Assembly: GCA_029974835.1 (NCBI GenBank)
Contig: JARKQN010000065.1
Span: forward strand, 1 to 64,000
Length of the DNA stretch: 64,000 nt
Direction: 5' to 3'
Source of the DNA: Bacteroidales bacterium
Lineage (GTDB): Bacteria > Bacteroidota > Bacteroidia > Bacteroidales > VadinHA17
The position numbers and the translations under genes were made by a program. Positions 23,382 through 31,998 of this stretch are shown in pieces. Every line of letters starts with the position of its first letter. Within the stretch, counting starts at the first letter, position 1. Below the pieces are notes generated by a model that did no database searches, was not told the DNA's origin, and worked only from the letters and a program-made list of their open reading frames with translations.

Positions 23382-26300
23382 TCAGCGGGCGGGATTGGGG
23401 GAGAGGTCAAATACGAGCGGGAAATCGTGCCCTATTGAAAAGGTGATGGGGAACTGCTTATGCCTGATGAGTCTGTAGGATACCTCCGGCACCTGGTCGT
23501 CGATAAATGATTTTATTTCGTAAACGGTTACTTTTGAATCGGCCGGTGCGCCGTCTGCCCTGCCTTTAAGTGCCTCCAGCAGTACCCATGTGAAGACACC
23601 GTGGTCGAGGCTTTTTATCTCGGCCGACTGTTGCTGCATCTCGGACGATGCCATCACGTGGATGCCCGAACTGCGTGACAGCTGGGCAAGTGCTTTCTCT
23701 TCCGCTCCTCCGCGCATGGCAAGTATCTCAACCGAACCGCCCGACTGGCAGGCATCCACAAAAACAACCTGCTTAAGAGCCGGAAGACGTTTAAAGCGCT
23801 CCTGCAGTTCTCCTACAAAAAGGGCATCCTTAAGCTTTTCCTCCTGGTACAGGCCGGTAATCTCGGTTGTCACGAAATAAAACCTGTCGCCAGCCATGCT
23901 TCCGTGGCCGGCATAGAAGAAAACAAACACGTCCTCCTTTTTCATTACACGGCTGATCTCATCAAGAGCGGATAGTATTTTTGCCTTTGTGGCATCGAGG
24001 TCAAAGAGAGTGTAAGTGTAAATTTTATTGAATAGCCTGGTGCCCCCGGTGCCAAGAGTCTTCACAACCGCCTCTGCGTCGGTCCGGGCATAGGTGAGGT
24101 TCATGCTCTCATTTTCATACCTGTTGATACCGATGCTCAGAACATAGCAGTCGGAGGTTTTCGGAATACCCTTATAGCTTATTTTCACCGTCGAAGGCTC
24201 TGATTCGATCTCGCCATTGCTGTAAGCCGATACGGAAATATCATTTTCTCCCGGGACAAGGCTTATATCGAAAGTTTTCATTACTGACTGCCCCGTTTTT
24301 GTCATCCTCCTCAGGTCGTCGTACTGGACTTCCTGCCTTTTACCGTTATGCATAACCCTGAACTCCTTTACGCCTCCTCCGTTGTTTGTTACTTTTACCA
24401 GTACGGAGGTAATGTTGTCGCCGGCTTCCGTGCCTTCTTCGGGTGATATTATCTCAACAGATGGAGGAGGAGAATCCTTCACTTTCTGGAGAAGGTTCTG
24501 CCTGAGTCCGGAACCCGTTTTCCAGAGAGTTTCGCTGTAAAGACCCGGCCGGAAAAACTCGTTAAAAAACTGGCCGATGGAATACAATTCCGTTCCCCTG
24601 ACAAATGAAATTGACCCGAAGGCTCCTTCCGAGGCGTCAAAATAACCTTCAGGATTACGGATGAACCAGTCATTCTCATTAAGAAAAGTTATCGAGACAA
24701 GTTCTTTTTTTGAGCCGGTATCCCAGATTCTGACAGTGCCGTCGCGGCTGCCTGAAATAATATGCTTAAGGTCGGGGGAGATATTCACATCACCCACTCC
24801 GCCGCTATGACCTTTGAACTCCGAGATCATTTCACCTGTTGCGGCATCCCATTGTTTCACTTTAAAGTCGTCGCCGCCGGAGACTATGAATTTCCCGGAG
24901 TTGTCATATTTTGCATTATAGACGCCCCCTTCGTGGGCATTGATTTTCCTTACCTGAAGGCCTGAGGCCATATCCCACACACGCACCGAGCCATCCCACG
25001 ATGAGGTAATAAACCTCTCACCTCCGGGTACAAGATTAATTGAAGTAACCAGGTCGGTATGACCTATAAATGTCCTTATCTCTTCGCCGGTGTCTATTTC
25101 GGTAAGCTTAAGTTTTTTATCCAGACCTGCCGAGATGAAATAAACATTATTCGGAAGAAGTTTTACCTGGTATACACCTGTTCGGTTATGAGGAGAAATG
25201 GCTCTTACCTGCTTTCCGGTGGCAATGTCCCATAAAACCACCAGCCCGCCCCAGTCGGCAGTAACAAGATATTTGTTGTCGGAGCTTATGTCGACCGAAA
25301 AGATTGCATCCTTTTCATCGGGGAAGCTTACCATCCTTACCTGATTGCCTGTTTCCGTGTCCCATACTATTGCTTTACCGTCGAGACCGCCGGTGGCCAG
25401 ATATTTTCCGTCGCTGCTGAAACAGATGCTGATAACCATGGCATTATGTCCTTTCAGGGTTTTCAGCACACGTCCCGAACGAAAGTCGATCAGTTTTGCA
25501 TTGTTTCCTGTTCTCCCCACGGCAATGAGGCTTCCGTCGGGACTAAGTTTTGCCTCGTTTACCAGAGCGGCCCAGTACATGTACGGGTCGGTAAGAATTT
25601 TCTCGTCAACCTGGTTGAGATAGCCTTTAAGTGTTAAGATTGTTTTACCTGAAGAGATGTTCAGTATGTCGGCGCTCCTTTTTTCATTTCCCGTGAGTAT
25701 ATCTTTAGAATCCGGGCTTATTGATACTGAAAGCGTCTTACGGGAAGAGTAGTCTCCTGATCTATGGATCATTTTGCCTGTGTTCAGGTCCCATACCTCC
25801 GCAACCCCATATTCGACTGCAGCGACATATCTGCCATCGGGGCTGACCGTGAGGTTTTCGAATGATCCGCCCTGGCCGTAAAGCTCCTTAATGATCCTTC
25901 CGCTCTCCCTGTCGAATACTTTCACGGAATCGGAATAGGCAGAAATGATATATTTATTGTCGGAAGTTATTGCTGCTTCGGTAATGCAGGATGTACACCA
26001 GGATCTTACCTTTTTGTATTTTCTTATCTCCCGGCCTGTTGCCGCATCCCACAGAATTGCTGTCTGGTCGCCGGAACCTGCCAGAATATATTTTCCATCG
26101 GCGCTGTACATAACGGAGGCGGATTCGGCATACTCAAAATTTTTTTCTGAATAGAGATCGGCCGGAACAGGCTTAAGCTGTGAGATCCTGTTCCCGGTTA
26201 AGAGGTCCCATATTTCGATGTATGATTTTCTGCTGCCGGTGGCTATTCTGGTTCCTTCAGGGCTGAAGGAGGCACAAGTGAACCTGCTGTCGGCTGACTG

Positions 26301-26642
26301 AAGTTGTCGTTTCATTTCTCCGGTAGAGACTTCCCAGACTGTGACAACCCCTTTGTTATCGACAGACATAAGCAATGACCCCTGCCTGTTGAAGGTGATG
26401 GCTGATGCGGCGGATGTGCAGCCGTGAAATGTTCGTATTTCACGGCCGTCGGAGCGGCGCCAGAGCTTAACGGTTTTATCGGCGCTGCCTGTGGCAACAA
26501 GTTTGCCGTCGGGGCTCCAGCAAACGGCGGTGACTGCGGCATAGTGGCCGGTTTGTACAACCGTTTCGACCTGCTGGGCGGTCAGCCTGGCAGATGCCAT
26601 TATTGCCAGGACGAATAAAAGAATTACCTCAGATCTTTTCAT
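23382..26642 (-). CDS. WD40-repeat protein with C-terminal caspase-like protease domain
   Basis: A 1086-residue protein with a signal peptide (about 1-22). I count 14 WD40-type repeats, each ending in motifs like VKLWRRSDG or VRIWDTGS, over residues about 30-660, which fits two seven-bladed propellers. A linker with an Ig-like segment (PSVEIISPEEGTEAGDN) precedes a caspase/metacaspase (C14) domain from about 800 to 1075. Its catalytic pair is His913 (FFYAGHGSMAG) and Cys965 (FVDACQSGG), spaced as usual. The signal peptide would place a cysteine protease outside the cytoplasm. The repeats may recognise a target or keep the protease inactive; this is inference. Confidence 0.9.
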   Translation of the reverse strand: MKRSEVILLFVLAIMASARLTAQQVETVVQTGHYAAVTAVCWSPDGKLVATGSADKTVKLWRRSDGREIRTFHGCTSAASAITFNRQGSLLMSVDNKGVVTVWEVSTGEMKRQLQSADSRFTCASFSPEGTRIATGSRKSYIEIWDLLTGNRISQLKPVPADLYSEKNFEYAESASVMYSADGKYILAGSGDQTAILWDAATGREIRKYKKVRSWCTSCITEAAITSDNKYIISAYSDSVKVFDRESGRIIKELYGQGGSFENLTVSPDGRYVAAVEYGVAEVWDLNTGKMIHRSGDYSSRKTLSVSISPDSKDILTGNEKRSADILNISSGKTILTLKGYLNQVDEKILTDPYMYWAALVNEAKLSPDGSLIAVGRTGNNAKLIDFRSGRVLKTLKGHNAMVISICFSSDGKYLATGGLDGKAIVWDTETGNQVRMVSFPDEKDAIFSVDISSDNKYLVTADWGGLVVLWDIATGKQVRAISPHNRTGVYQVKLLPNNVYFISAGLDKKLKLTEIDTGEEIRTFIGHTDLVTSINLVPGGERFITSSWDGSVRVWDMASGLQVRKINAHEGGVYNAKYDNSGKFIVSGGDDFKVKQWDAATGEMISEFKGHSGGVGDVNISPDLKHIISGSRDGTVRIWDTGSKKELVSITFLNENDWFIRNPEGYFDASEGAFGSISFVRGTELYSIGQFFNEFFRPGLYSETLWKTGSGLRQNLLQKVKDSPPPSVEIISPEEGTEAGDNITSVLVKVTNNGGGVKEFRVMHNGKRQEVQYDDLRRMTKTGQSVMKTFDISLVPGENDISVSAYSNGEIESEPSTVKISYKGIPKTSDCYVLSIGINRYENESMNLTYARTDAEAVVKTLGTGGTRLFNKIYTYTLFDLDATKAKILSALDEISRVMKKEDVFVFFYAGHGSMAGDRFYFVTTEITGLYQEEKLKDALFVGELQERFKRLPALKQVVFVDACQSGGSVEILAMRGGAEEKALAQLSRSSGIHVMASSEMQQQSAEIKSLDHGVFTWVLLEALKGRADGAPADSKVTVYEIKSFIDDQVPEVSYRLIRHKQFPITFSIGHDFPLVFDLSPNPAR

Positions 26643-26802
26643 TTTGATATAAAAGACAACATAAAAGTATTCAATAAAATGAAAGGAGAGAGGAAGAAAA
26701 ATGCAAAATCTGAATTTCGGATTACGAATGATGAATAACGAAGGATTACATCATCCTCCGGCATCCGGGGTTCGTCAATCATTATTCGGATATATGTTTG
26801 CC

Positions 26803-26819
26803 CGGTAAATAATTTACCG
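26803..26819. repeat. 17-bp perfect palindrome after ettA
   Basis: CGGTAAATAATTTACCG is a perfect palindrome about a central base, starting 7 bases beyond the ettA stop codon. It resembles the palindrome at 3859-3875 in size and position behind a stop codon and may form a transcript-end hairpin. Confidence 0.4.
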
Positions 26820-26826
26820 AATAGCC

Positions 26827-28512
26827 TTACCCGGTCAGCTTGCGGTATTTGATACGTGTGGGTGTAGCGTCGGCCACCCTTCTTTTGTAGTTCTCCTCGT
26901 AGTCGGAGTAAGTTCCTTCGAACCATACCACTTTCGAATCGCCTTCAAAGGCAAGTATGTGAGTTGCCACGCGGTCGAGGAACCAGCGGTCGTGGGTAAT
27001 GATAACCGCGCAGCCTGCAAAATTTTCGAGGCCTTCCTCAAGTGCCCGGAGGGTGTTTACATCAATATCATTGGTCGGTTCGTCGAGAAGAAGCACGTTG
27101 GCTCCGGATCTTATGGTTAGTGCAAGGTGAAGCCTGTTCCTTTCACCGCCCGATAGCACCCCGCATTTCTTTTCCTGGTCGGCCCCCGTGAAATTAAACC
27201 TGGCGGCATAAGCTCTTGCATTGACAGGGCGGTTGCCAAGCATCACTTCATCATATCCCCCTGAAATTACCTCATAAACTGTTTTATTTGGGTCGATGGC
27301 AGCATGTGCCTGGTCGACATAACCCAGCACCACCGTTTCCCCGATTTCAAATGTTCCTTTCGTCGGTTTTTCCTGGCCCATTATCATTCTGAAAAGGGTT
27401 GTTTTACCGGCTCCGTTTGGTCCTATTACCCCCACTATTCCGTTTGGCGGAAGGTTGAATTCCAGATCGTCGAAAAGGAGCCGGTCACCGAACGACTTTG
27501 CTACTTTTACGGCCTTGATTACTTTATCGCCCAGCCGCGGGCCGTTTGGAATGAAGATTTCAAGCTTTTCCTCTTTCTGTTTAACATCCTGGTTAAGCAG
27601 GTTTTCATAAGCTCCGAGGCGTGCCTTTGATTTTGCATGGCGTGCTTTGGGAGACATGCGGACCCACTCAAGTTCCCTTTCGAGTATCTTCTTTCGCCTG
27701 ATGTTGCCCTTCTCTTCTATCTCAAGACGTTTTGATTTCTGTTCAAGCCATGAGGAGTAATTACCCTTCCAGGGAATGCCCTCTCCCCGGTCGAGTTCAA
27801 GTATCCAGCCGGCAACGTTGTCGAGGAAATATCTGTCGTGTGTTATACAGATAACAGTACCCTTGTATTGTTTAAGATGCATTTCGAGCCACTGGATTGA
27901 TTCAGTGTCGAGGTGGTTTGTAGGTTCATCAAGCAGCAGCACATCAGGCTCTCTTAGCAGCAGTCGGCATAGGGCTACCCTGCGCCTTTCTCCGCCCGAA
28001 AGGATATTTACAGGGGTGCTTCCCTCGGGGCACCTGAGAGCATCCATGGCCCTTTCGAGACGGTGTTCAATGTTCCATGCATCGTGGTAATCGATCTTTT
28101 CCTGAAGCTGGGCCTGGCGATCCATAAGTTCCTGCATTTTTCCGGGGTTTTCATAAACGGCAGGATCGCCGAAACTGTTGTTAATCTGCTCGTATTCCTT
28201 AAGGAGATCCATTATCTCCTGAACACCTTCCTCGATTATTTCCCTTACGGTCCTTTTTTCGTCGAGAAGCGGATCCTGGGGAAGGAGACCGACAGTGTAA
28301 CCGGGACTGAAAACCACCTCGCCCTGGTACTGTTTCTCCTCGCCGGCGATGATACGCAGAAGGGTTGATTTACCGGAACCGTTAAGACCTATAATGCCGA
28401 TTTTTGCACCCAGGAAGAATGAAAGTGAAATATCTTTAAGTACCTGCCTGTGCGGAGGGTAGGTTTTGCTTACCCGGTACATTGAAAAAATAATCTTATT
28501 GTCCTCGCTCAT
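26827..28512 (-). CDS. ettA: EttA, energy-dependent translational throttle ATPase (ABC-F)
   Basis: A 561-residue ABC-F protein with two ATPase domains and no membrane domain. Walker A motifs are GLNGSGKSTLLR (about residue 40) and GPNGAGKTTLFR (about 355); signatures are LSGGERRRVALCRLLL and LSGGERNRLHLAL; both Walker B segments read LLLDEPTN. The EttA arm follows the first Walker A (LLKEYEQINNSFGDP onward). EttA binds the ribosomal E site and links initiation of elongation to the ATP level. It has its own -7 element and a 17-bp palindrome behind its stop codon. Confidence 0.95.
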   Translation of the reverse strand: MSEDNKIIFSMYRVSKTYPPHRQVLKDISLSFFLGAKIGIIGLNGSGKSTLLRIIAGEEKQYQGEVVFSPGYTVGLLPQDPLLDEKRTVREIIEEGVQEIMDLLKEYEQINNSFGDPAVYENPGKMQELMDRQAQLQEKIDYHDAWNIEHRLERAMDALRCPEGSTPVNILSGGERRRVALCRLLLREPDVLLLDEPTNHLDTESIQWLEMHLKQYKGTVICITHDRYFLDNVAGWILELDRGEGIPWKGNYSSWLEQKSKRLEIEEKGNIRRKKILERELEWVRMSPKARHAKSKARLGAYENLLNQDVKQKEEKLEIFIPNGPRLGDKVIKAVKVAKSFGDRLLFDDLEFNLPPNGIVGVIGPNGAGKTTLFRMIMGQEKPTKGTFEIGETVVLGYVDQAHAAIDPNKTVYEVISGGYDEVMLGNRPVNARAYAARFNFTGADQEKKCGVLSGGERNRLHLALTIRSGANVLLLDEPTNDIDVNTLRALEEGLENFAGCAVIITHDRWFLDRVATHILAFEGDSKVVWFEGTYSDYEENYKRRVADATPTRIKYRKLTG

Positions 28513-28533
28513 GTGGGGTGAGTTTTAGAGGAA

Positions 28534-28541
28534 CAAAAATA
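28534..28541 (-). promoter_or_regulatory. Probable -7 element of ettA
   Basis: The minus strand reads TATTTTTG, an exact TAnnTTTG match, 21 bases before the ettA ATG. No -33 element is clear. Confidence 0.45.
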
Positions 28542-28582
28542 AACAAAAGAAATTAAGGGATGATCTTCAGGCCCCCCTTTGA

Positions 28583-28602
28583 TTCCCCCCAAATGGGGGG
28601 AA
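28583..28602 (-). terminator. Hairpin after the four-helix membrane protein gene
   Basis: TTCCCCCC (28583-28590) and GGGGGGAA (28595-28602) form a perfect 8-bp stem around AAAT, about 45 bases beyond the stop codon of the minus-strand gene at 28648-29046. A further C-run sits beside it. It may be a terminator or a dispersed repeat. Confidence 0.45.
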
Positions 28603-28647
28603 GATACACTACGAAAATTCCGGTTTCAGGGCGAAACGTGATATTGT

Positions 28648-29046
28648 TCAGGATACCTGTCCGGATGAGGGTGCGGTACCTTCAAAAAGCTTTACTGTTT
28701 CCGTCTGCATAAGTACCCATATTGAATAGACGCCCACCAGGGTTCCTATGGGAATATTGAAACAGCTCAGTACAGAAATAATTATGGTAAGTATTCTTGC
28801 CCAGCTTTTATATGAGAGGAGGCCCACTCCTGCGGCAATCCCGGCAACGGAAATAAGCCCCAGAACCGCCGGCACAAAAATGCCGATGAAGGTCAGCACA
28901 GTTGTGGCTATCTCATCATTATCAACAAAACCCTTTGCAAAATTCATTACCGCAAGCACTACAACAGCGGCTACCAGGCCTAGCGAACTGAGAACGATTC
29001 TAAGTATCGCTACCACCTGTACCTGTTTTTTCATTTTGTCATCCAT
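28648..29046 (-). CDS. Small four-helix membrane protein
   Basis: 132 residues with hydrophobic segments at about 10-35, 44-72, 80-95 and 97-112, and a polar C-terminal tail (TAPSSGQVS). A second ATG four codons in gives a similar protein. No motif identifies its function. Small proteins of this kind in Bacteroidota often carry DUF4064-like labels, but I cannot confirm that here. It is a lone gene, divergent from the small lipoprotein gene upstream. Confidence 0.65.
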   Translation of the reverse strand: MDDKMKKQVQVVAILRIVLSSLGLVAAVVVLAVMNFAKGFVDNDEIATTVLTFIGIFVPAVLGLISVAGIAAGVGLLSYKSWARILTIIISVLSCFNIPIGTLVGVYSIWVLMQTETVKLFEGTAPSSGQVS

Positions 29047-29177
29047 GACTATTTAATTTTTAGGTTTTCATTTCTGTCTGAAAGACCGGCTTATTTGGAA
29101 AATGCTGCATCAAATTTAACATAATCATAATTTATGTCATACCCGGACAACATTTTAGGTTAAAAATACGTCTTATA

Positions 29178-29208
29178 TTTGTTTGTTGGAGGATGTATCA
29201 TAACTTTG
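29178..29208 (+). promoter_or_regulatory. Consensus promoter of the small lipoprotein
   Basis: TTTG (29178-29181), 19 bases, TAACTTTG (29201-29208): the full Bacteroidota consensus. An overlapping TATATTTG at 29174-29181 may be a second -7 element. Transcription from the first would begin near 29214, which favours the ATG at 29225 over that at 29210. Confidence 0.65.
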
Positions 29209-29224
29209 AATGAAATTTTATTTT

Positions 29225-29455
29225 ATGAAAAAGAAAATAGCTTACGGCGTTTTTCTCGTGGCAGTGGCCATATCGTTTACCTCGTGCGAGGCGCTTTTCA
29301 AGAAATGTAAAGTGTGCAGGACGGTTACATACGAGAATGGTGTTGAGATAAATTCAACTGATGGTGTGGAATATTGTGGTGCAGACCTTGTTAAACAGGA
29401 AGCTATCCCCGACGTTAAGGTGGGAGATCTTGTTACAAAAGTTGAATGCCAGTAA
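29225..29455 (+). CDS. Small lipoprotein with four mature-chain cysteines after the lipid site
   Basis: 76 residues. KKKIAYGVFLVAVAISFTSC is a lipoprotein signal with the lipobox FTSC. The mature peptide of about 57 residues has four further cysteines (KKCKVCRT, EYCGA and the penultimate residue), which could form disulfides or bind metal. Most small lipoproteins have only the lipidated cysteine, so this is unusual. No family recognised. It is a single gene with a consensus promoter, convergent with the YfiR/PP2C gene. Confidence 0.75.
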   Translation: MKKKIAYGVFLVAVAISFTSCEALFKKCKVCRTVTYENGVEINSTDGVEYCGADLVKQEAIPDVKVGDLVTKVECQ

Positions 29456-31336
29456 TCAGTACCTGATTCCGATCAGGGTAACGTCATCCACCTGGGGGTT
29501 ATCGCCCCTCCACTCCTCAAATATCCTGTCGAGGATCTCACCCTGCTCGAGCATTGGTTTTGAGTGTATCTCAATCAAAGTCTCCTTAAGTTTTCCCGAC
29601 ATATATTTTTTCTGCTCCGGCCCACCGAACTGGTCGGCATAACCATCCGAGAAAATATAAAATGCATCGCCTTTCTGCAGGTCAATCCTGTTTAATGTGA
29701 AAGGCTGCATTTTGTAATGGATTGCAACCGGCATTTTATCGGCCCTGTAATGAAGCAACTCATTGCCCCTTATCAGATAGAGAGGGTTGTTGGCTCCCGC
29801 ATACCACAGAGTGTTGTTGCTGAAATCGATTGTGCATACCGCTGCATCCATGCCGTCCTTGACTGATTCTTCATCGGCGACCTGTTTAAGAGATTTTATG
29901 ACCTCATCTCTCATCCTGTTTAGGATCTGGTCGGGCATCAGTATGTTCTTTTCATTTACAATCTCATTAAGAAGGGTTACACCCAGCATACTCATGAATG
30001 CGCCCGGCACGCCGTGCCCGGTACAGTCGGCAGCGATAATAACGTGCATATTGTCTTTCGAGCTTACCCAGTAGAAGTCGCCGCTCACAATGGCCAGGGG
30101 CTTGTAGAGGACAAAATGTTCAAGCCTGTCGCTGAAGAGTTCGAGCGACGGAATGAGTGCCGCCTGAATTCTCTTGGCATACATGATACTGTCGGTGATA
30201 TGCTTTTTCTGGTAGGCTATCTGGTCGCGCTGAGCAGCTGCAATATCCCTCTGTTTCTCAATTTCATCCTTTTGGGCAGAAATCAGCCTGTTTTTTTCCT
30301 CGAGAATGATATTAGCCTCTTTCTTGATTTTATAGGCTCTGAAAATATAATAGGCCAGGATGCCGACAAGCAGCAGGGCAACAAGGACAAAGTACAGCAC
30401 CAGTTTTTGCTTTTCGAGCGTCTCGAGCTGTAGCTTAATCCTGCCCTCCTGTTCTGTTATTTTATCGAGTTGGGAATTTATAAGTGCCAGTTGTGTATCT
30501 ATTTTGGCTTTCTGGGCTGCCAGGGTGTCTTTCTGTATCTGCACCTCTTTCTGTTGGCCGGCAATAGTCTGCCTCTGTACGGTTATCTCCCCCTGCTGCC
30601 GCGAAATCATGGCCATCTGTGTATTTAGAACCTTTTGTTTTTCAGAGAGTTCTTTTTCCTTCAGAGTGATTTGCCTGTCGAGACTGTCGAGAAGATTTTT
30701 CTGCTTCATAATCTCAAGGCGCTGCTGCTCAATGGTTTCAAGCTGCTTCCTTATAGTTTCCTTCTGCAATTCAATCTCTTTGCTTGCCTGATCGTATAGG
30801 TTCTCCCAGTCTTCCTTTGTCTTGACAGCTGTGAGAAGAAGGCTTTCAGGTACCGACATCCCTTCATTTTTCACATATTCCTCGTTAATATCGAACCTTG
30901 GTTTGCCGTTTACGACGATGAAATTGATCATTGACTCTCTGAATTCATATCCTTCGGTGATCAGCATTGTCTGTTTTCCGGCAATCTTTTCCTTAATCTT
31001 TTTAAGGTCGAAACCTGCATTTTTGTTGACATATAGAACCTGGCAATGAGTAAGGCTCTCAAGGTTTTTAAAGCCGCCGATCCTTACGGGTTTATCCTGT
31101 ATGCGGTTCCTTGTCCTGGCCAGTTTCATCATTTCGTCTATAAGTTCGTAATCACCCAGCAGAACCCCTATCCTGAAGGCCGATGAATCGGCAAAGCCCG
31201 GGCCGTAATCTATATACCGGGCCAGGTCGAATATGTATAAAGCCCTGGTGGGGTTATCAAAACCGGTCTGGGCATCAAGCCTGGCTGCAAAAACCATAAA
31301 AACGGCTGCAGGCAGTATCATCCGGAATATATGCAT
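29456..31336 (-). CDS. YfiR-domain / coiled-coil / PP2C membrane phosphatase
   Basis: A 626-residue protein. After a signal peptide (HIFRMILPAAVFMVFAARLDAQ) the periplasmic part resembles the YfiR (DUF4154) domain: IFDLARYIDYG, AFRIGVLLGD, KPVRIGGFKNLESLTHCQVLYV and INFIVVNGKPRFDIN. A long Gln/Lys-rich coiled coil (about 190-315) leads to a membrane helix (LVLYFVLVALLLVGILAYYIF), more coiled coil, and a cytoplasmic SpoIIE-type PP2C domain (IVSGDFYWV, IIAADCTGHGVPGAFMSMLG, FSDGYADQFGG, VDDVTLIGIRY). It should turn a periplasmic signal into dephosphorylation of a serine or threonine in the cytoplasm. The ATG at 31336 starts the signal peptide. A single-domain receiver gene diverges from it. Confidence 0.85.
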   Translation of the reverse strand: MHIFRMILPAAVFMVFAARLDAQTGFDNPTRALYIFDLARYIDYGPGFADSSAFRIGVLLGDYELIDEMMKLARTRNRIQDKPVRIGGFKNLESLTHCQVLYVNKNAGFDLKKIKEKIAGKQTMLITEGYEFRESMINFIVVNGKPRFDINEEYVKNEGMSVPESLLLTAVKTKEDWENLYDQASKEIELQKETIRKQLETIEQQRLEIMKQKNLLDSLDRQITLKEKELSEKQKVLNTQMAMISRQQGEITVQRQTIAGQQKEVQIQKDTLAAQKAKIDTQLALINSQLDKITEQEGRIKLQLETLEKQKLVLYFVLVALLLVGILAYYIFRAYKIKKEANIILEEKNRLISAQKDEIEKQRDIAAAQRDQIAYQKKHITDSIMYAKRIQAALIPSLELFSDRLEHFVLYKPLAIVSGDFYWVSSKDNMHVIIAADCTGHGVPGAFMSMLGVTLLNEIVNEKNILMPDQILNRMRDEVIKSLKQVADEESVKDGMDAAVCTIDFSNNTLWYAGANNPLYLIRGNELLHYRADKMPVAIHYKMQPFTLNRIDLQKGDAFYIFSDGYADQFGGPEQKKYMSGKLKETLIEIHSKPMLEQGEILDRIFEEWRGDNPQVDDVTLIGIRY

Positions 31337-31575
31337 GAATTTAAGCTCCTTCCTCGCAAAGAGAAGGCCGCGAAGGTGGTTAATACTTAAGATGGACATG
31401 GCGGCTGGTTTTCATTTAAGATATAATCACGAAATTGCTAAATAATATTCACTAAAACAAATTTTTAAGGGCCGAGGTTTATAATTGTGTTGATAAAATG
31501 TTAATAACTGCATTCGGTGCCGCAGCGTTCTCAAAATACATGTCGTAATTTTAATGCAATCAGAATGATTTTCAG

Positions 31576-31998
31576 ATGAGCCTGATATTCAACAATCTGG
31601 ATTTACAACATAAAACTATTGTAATCGTTGAAGACGATCTTCCCTCTTTAAAGTATTATAAAACCATACTGGAAAGTGCCGGTGCAGATCTTAGGGTTTT
31701 TGAGAACGGGAAGGATTTTATAAATTATATTAATTCAACCGATGATGTTATTGATGTTGTAATTGTTGATTATCTTATTCCTTTCATTAACGGGATTGAC
31801 TGCGTAAGAATACTTAAGAGAAAATTCCGTACGGTTCCCGTGATTATGATTACTGCATTTTTTTCCGAGCAAACCCGGAATGAAGCACTGATTGCCGGGT
31901 GCAATGAATATGTTCTTAAACCTGTCTTTCCCGAGAAGCTGTTCTGTGTGCTGGAAAAATTCCTTAATCCCCAGCACAGCTTTTACAATTACCGGTAA
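31576..31998 (+). CDS. Single-domain response regulator
   Basis: A 140-residue receiver domain and nothing more: acidic pair EDD at 19-21, phosphoacceptor Asp65 (VVIVDYLIPF), Thr93 (VIMITAFF) and Lys115 (YVLKPVFP). No DNA-binding or enzymatic output domain is present, so it probably acts by protein contact or as a phosphate relay. It is divergent from the YfiR/PP2C gene (239 bases between the starts) and convergent with the DUF2723 gene, whose stop abuts its own. No histidine kinase is adjacent; the nearest one lies at 53337. Confidence 0.9.
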   Translation: MSLIFNNLDLQHKTIVIVEDDLPSLKYYKTILESAGADLRVFENGKDFINYINSTDDVIDVVIVDYLIPFINGIDCVRILKRKFRTVPVIMITAFFSEQTRNEALIAGCNEYVLKPVFPEKLFCVLEKFLNPQHSFYNYR

